Shown here piece by piece: positions 62,417 to 64,000 of a stretch of DNA of 64,000 nt. Source of the stretch: Paenibacillus typhae (GTDB lineage Bacteria > Bacillota > Bacilli > Paenibacillales > Paenibacillaceae); contig NZ_FNDX01000009.1 of NCBI RefSeq assembly GCF_900099765.1, forward strand, positions 62,001 through 126,000, given 5' to 3'. Made by a program: the position numbers and the translations under genes. The notes beneath the pieces are model-generated. The model was not told the DNA's origin. It saw nothing but the letters and a program-made list of their open reading frames with translations, and searched no databases. How positions within the stretch are numbered: the first letter of the stretch is position 1; the number at the start of each line of letters is the position of its first letter.

Positions 62417-63316
62417 TTAATATGCCGTCATCATATTGGTCAAACTGCCAAGCTTTTCAATCTCAATCGTTACAACATCACCAGCCTGCAGATATACCTG
62501 CTTCTCCGGCGGATACCCGAGAACTACACCCTCCGGTGTGCCAGTGAGAATGATGTCTCCCGGCTCCAGTGTCATATGCTGTGAGGCGTAGCTGATGATT
62601 TCATCGCAGTGGAAGATCATATCCGACGTGTTGGATGATTGCCGTACCACACCGTTCACACTGCACGATATCCGGAGATTGTTCGGCTCCCGTACTTCAC
62701 CTGCAGTGACCAGATAGGGCCCCACAGGGGCAAACTTGTCACAGGTTTTGCCGAGCAGCCACTGCTGGGTCTTAAACTGCAGATCGCGGGCAGACAAGTC
62801 GTTCGCGCAGCAATAGCCGAAGACGTAATCAAGCGCATCTTCCTTGCTCACGTTGCTTGCTGTACGGCCGATGACAATTGCCAGCTCAGCCTCATAGTCT
62901 ACTTGCTGTGATACCGCAGGTAAAGGAACATCCTCCAGATGCCCGGCCAATGCATTGTTAAATTTGCTGAACAGAATCGGGGTCTGCGGGATCGCTGATC
63001 CCGTCTCTTCCGCATGCTTGCGGTAGTTGAGGCCGACACAGAGGATTTTACCAGGATTAGTCACTGCCGGTCCAAAGATGAGTCCGGATTCATCAAGCAG
63101 CAAATGGCTGTTGTCCGGGTTACCGGTAACGAAACCGGCAAGGCTAAGCAGCTTATCGAGAACTGCAGCTCCGCCTGAAACAGCCTGGTGGATATTTAAG
63201 CCCGCCAATTCCGCCTGACTGCTCGCTGCCGCAGCACCGGCAACGTTCACAACCCCCGAATCCGTATGTATACCGAGCCGGTAACCGCCGTCTTGCACAT
63301 AATTGAGCAGCTTCAT
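62417..63316 (-). CDS. Fumarylacetoacetate hydrolase-family protein
   Basis: A 299-residue FAH-fold enzyme. The signature is visible: LCVGLNYRKHAEETG (about 93-107), FSKFNNALAGHLEDVPLP, VDYEAELAIVIGR with the metal-binding Glu pair (about 138-142), and LEPGDIILTGTPEGVVLGYPP (about 254-274). Such Mg-dependent enzymes hydrolyse or decarboxylate 2,4-dioxoacids and oxaloacetate. GAGGAGAG precedes the ATG at 63316. Single gene; substrate unknown. Confidence 0.9.
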   Translation of the reverse strand: MKLLNYVQDGGYRLGIHTDSGVVNVAGAAAASSQAELAGLNIHQAVSGGAAVLDKLLSLAGFVTGNPDNSHLLLDESGLIFGPAVTNPGKILCVGLNYRKHAEETGSAIPQTPILFSKFNNALAGHLEDVPLPAVSQQVDYEAELAIVIGRTASNVSKEDALDYVFGYCCANDLSARDLQFKTQQWLLGKTCDKFAPVGPYLVTAGEVREPNNLRISCSVNGVVRQSSNTSDMIFHCDEIISYASQHMTLEPGDIILTGTPEGVVLGYPPEKQVYLQAGDVVTIEIEKLGSLTNMMTAY

Positions 63317-63548
63317 CGTAATCTCTCCTCTTTGCATAGTGAAATCTTACATAATCGTATTGCTTGATATTCCGATGATACCATGAACAAGAACTTATGC
63401 ATGCCATAATTAATCTAAGTCCGTCGCGTATCCTACACAGCTACGATCAGGGTGGATAAATCTACCCGCTTTGCCTCATGCATTGACAGTGGCGAAAAAG
63501 GGTCGTTAAACTGGTCTTACAGGTCAAAAATGCGGAGGATTGCCGGCT

Positions 63549-64000
63549 ATGAGGAAGCTGCTGCTTTTTATGCACAAAATCCGCTTTAAAATGTTCATCA
63601 TCATTCTCGCCTGCATGCTGACGGTTGCGCTGTCCATCAGCCTGATCGCCTACCGGTATATTACCGATCTGCTGACCGAAAAACAGATGAGCCAGATGGA
63701 ATCCTATTCGGACCGGCAGTCGGAACAGCTGGAGCGGATATTGTCGGATATAAAAGCCCCACTCGGCCAGCTGGCCGGAAAGCTGTCGGAAACCGACCAG
63801 TCGAGGGAAGGCGTTACCAATGTGCTCCGCATGTACCAATATTCCGTGTACCCTTTTTCCAGAGGCATGTATTTCATTGCTCCGGACTACTCGATCTATG
63901 AAACCGCACAAACCACTGTACTGCCGGAGCCACTTATGGATAAGCTGTTTGCTGCTGCCCGGACCTCCTGGACCTCACTGCAGACGGCCGGGCCTTACCA
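63549..64000 (+). CDS. Membrane sensor protein, probably YesM-type histidine kinase, cut by window edge
   Basis: The first 150 residues are visible. A short basic start, one membrane span (about residues 15-36, FIIILACMLTVALSISLIAY), then an extracellular helical region (about 40-150; ERILSDIKAPLGQLAGKL). This is how two-component sensor kinases of the YesM group and extracellular-loop sensors begin. GCGGAGG precedes the ATG by ten bases. The kinase domain lies beyond the edge, so the call is tentative; a chemoreceptor is the main alternative. Confidence 0.6.
   Translation, partial: MRKLLLFMHKIRFKMFIIILACMLTVALSISLIAYRYITDLLTEKQMSQMESYSDRQSEQLERILSDIKAPLGQLAGKLSETDQSREGVTNVLRMYQYSVYPFSRGMYFIAPDYSIYETAQTTVLPEPLMDKLFAAARTSWTSLQTAGPY

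Noticed and set aside
1..64000. tRNA, rRNA, CRISPR arrays, intact insertion sequences or prophage
   Set aside because: No cloverleaf-type sequences, evenly spaced direct repeats, transposase frames with terminal repeats, or phage genes were found on reading.

Overview
This 64 kb window looks like chromosomal DNA of a spore-forming Firmicute, most likely Paenibacillus or a close relative. The evidence is strong AGGAGG-type ribosome sites, many TTG and GTG starts, moderate GC, a spore Tlp gene, a complete RNase J1, ABC-F, KdpDE and ECF/DUF4179 modules, and many carbohydrate-related genes with local LacI, ROK, RpiR and AraC regulators. The genus is an inference from gene content and style. No rRNA, tRNA, CRISPR array, prophage or intact insertion sequence was seen.

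Layout. 0-12.5 kb: carbohydrate genes (partial DUF5060-type glycosidase, GH2 enzyme, two overlapping Gfo/Idh/MocA oxidoreductases) with LacI, ROK and RpiR regulators, a chemoreceptor and a zinc-ribbon/deoxyribosyltransferase-like protein. 12.5-18.5 kb: PQQ-type sugar dehydrogenase lipoprotein, YjbR protein, RNase J1, a LysE-type exporter with an apparent ATT start and a sequestered ribosome site, an amino-acid permease and a DUF2188 protein. 18.6-24.4 kb: a four-gene minus-strand operon (GNAT fused to a very large unidentified region, amidohydrolase, FAD amine/amino-acid oxidase, small nitroreductase). 24.4-26 kb: a Rieske oxygenase behind what looks like a variant purine riboswitch. 26-41 kb: cellulase-like protein, ABC-F protein with leader-peptide attenuator, remnant of a collagen-like exosporium gene, kdpDE, soluble chemoreceptor, MFS transporter, AraC regulator, NlpC/P60 hydrolase, ECF sigma/DUF4179 pair.

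41.4-55.4 kb: the centrepiece, one minus-strand set of ten tightly spaced genes: hydE, fused PFOR gamma-delta, fused PFOR alpha-beta, NuoE-like, NuoF-like, catalytic [FeFe] hydrogenase, hydG, hydF, aspartate ammonia-lyase, and a second hydF. Together they describe fermentative H2 production: pyruvate oxidation reduces ferredoxin, a trimeric NADH/ferredoxin-type hydrogenase disposes of electrons as H2, and HydE/F/G build the H-cluster.

56-62 kb: nitrate assimilation. A GlnR/TnrA-type box and an ANTAR-like two-hairpin leader that overlaps a terminator precede a NarK-type transporter and a 1412-residue nitrate reductase fused to a flavodoxin/FAD-NADPH reductase. 62-64 kb: spore Tlp, fumarylacetoacetate-hydrolase-family enzyme, and the start of a membrane sensor protein cut by the window edge.
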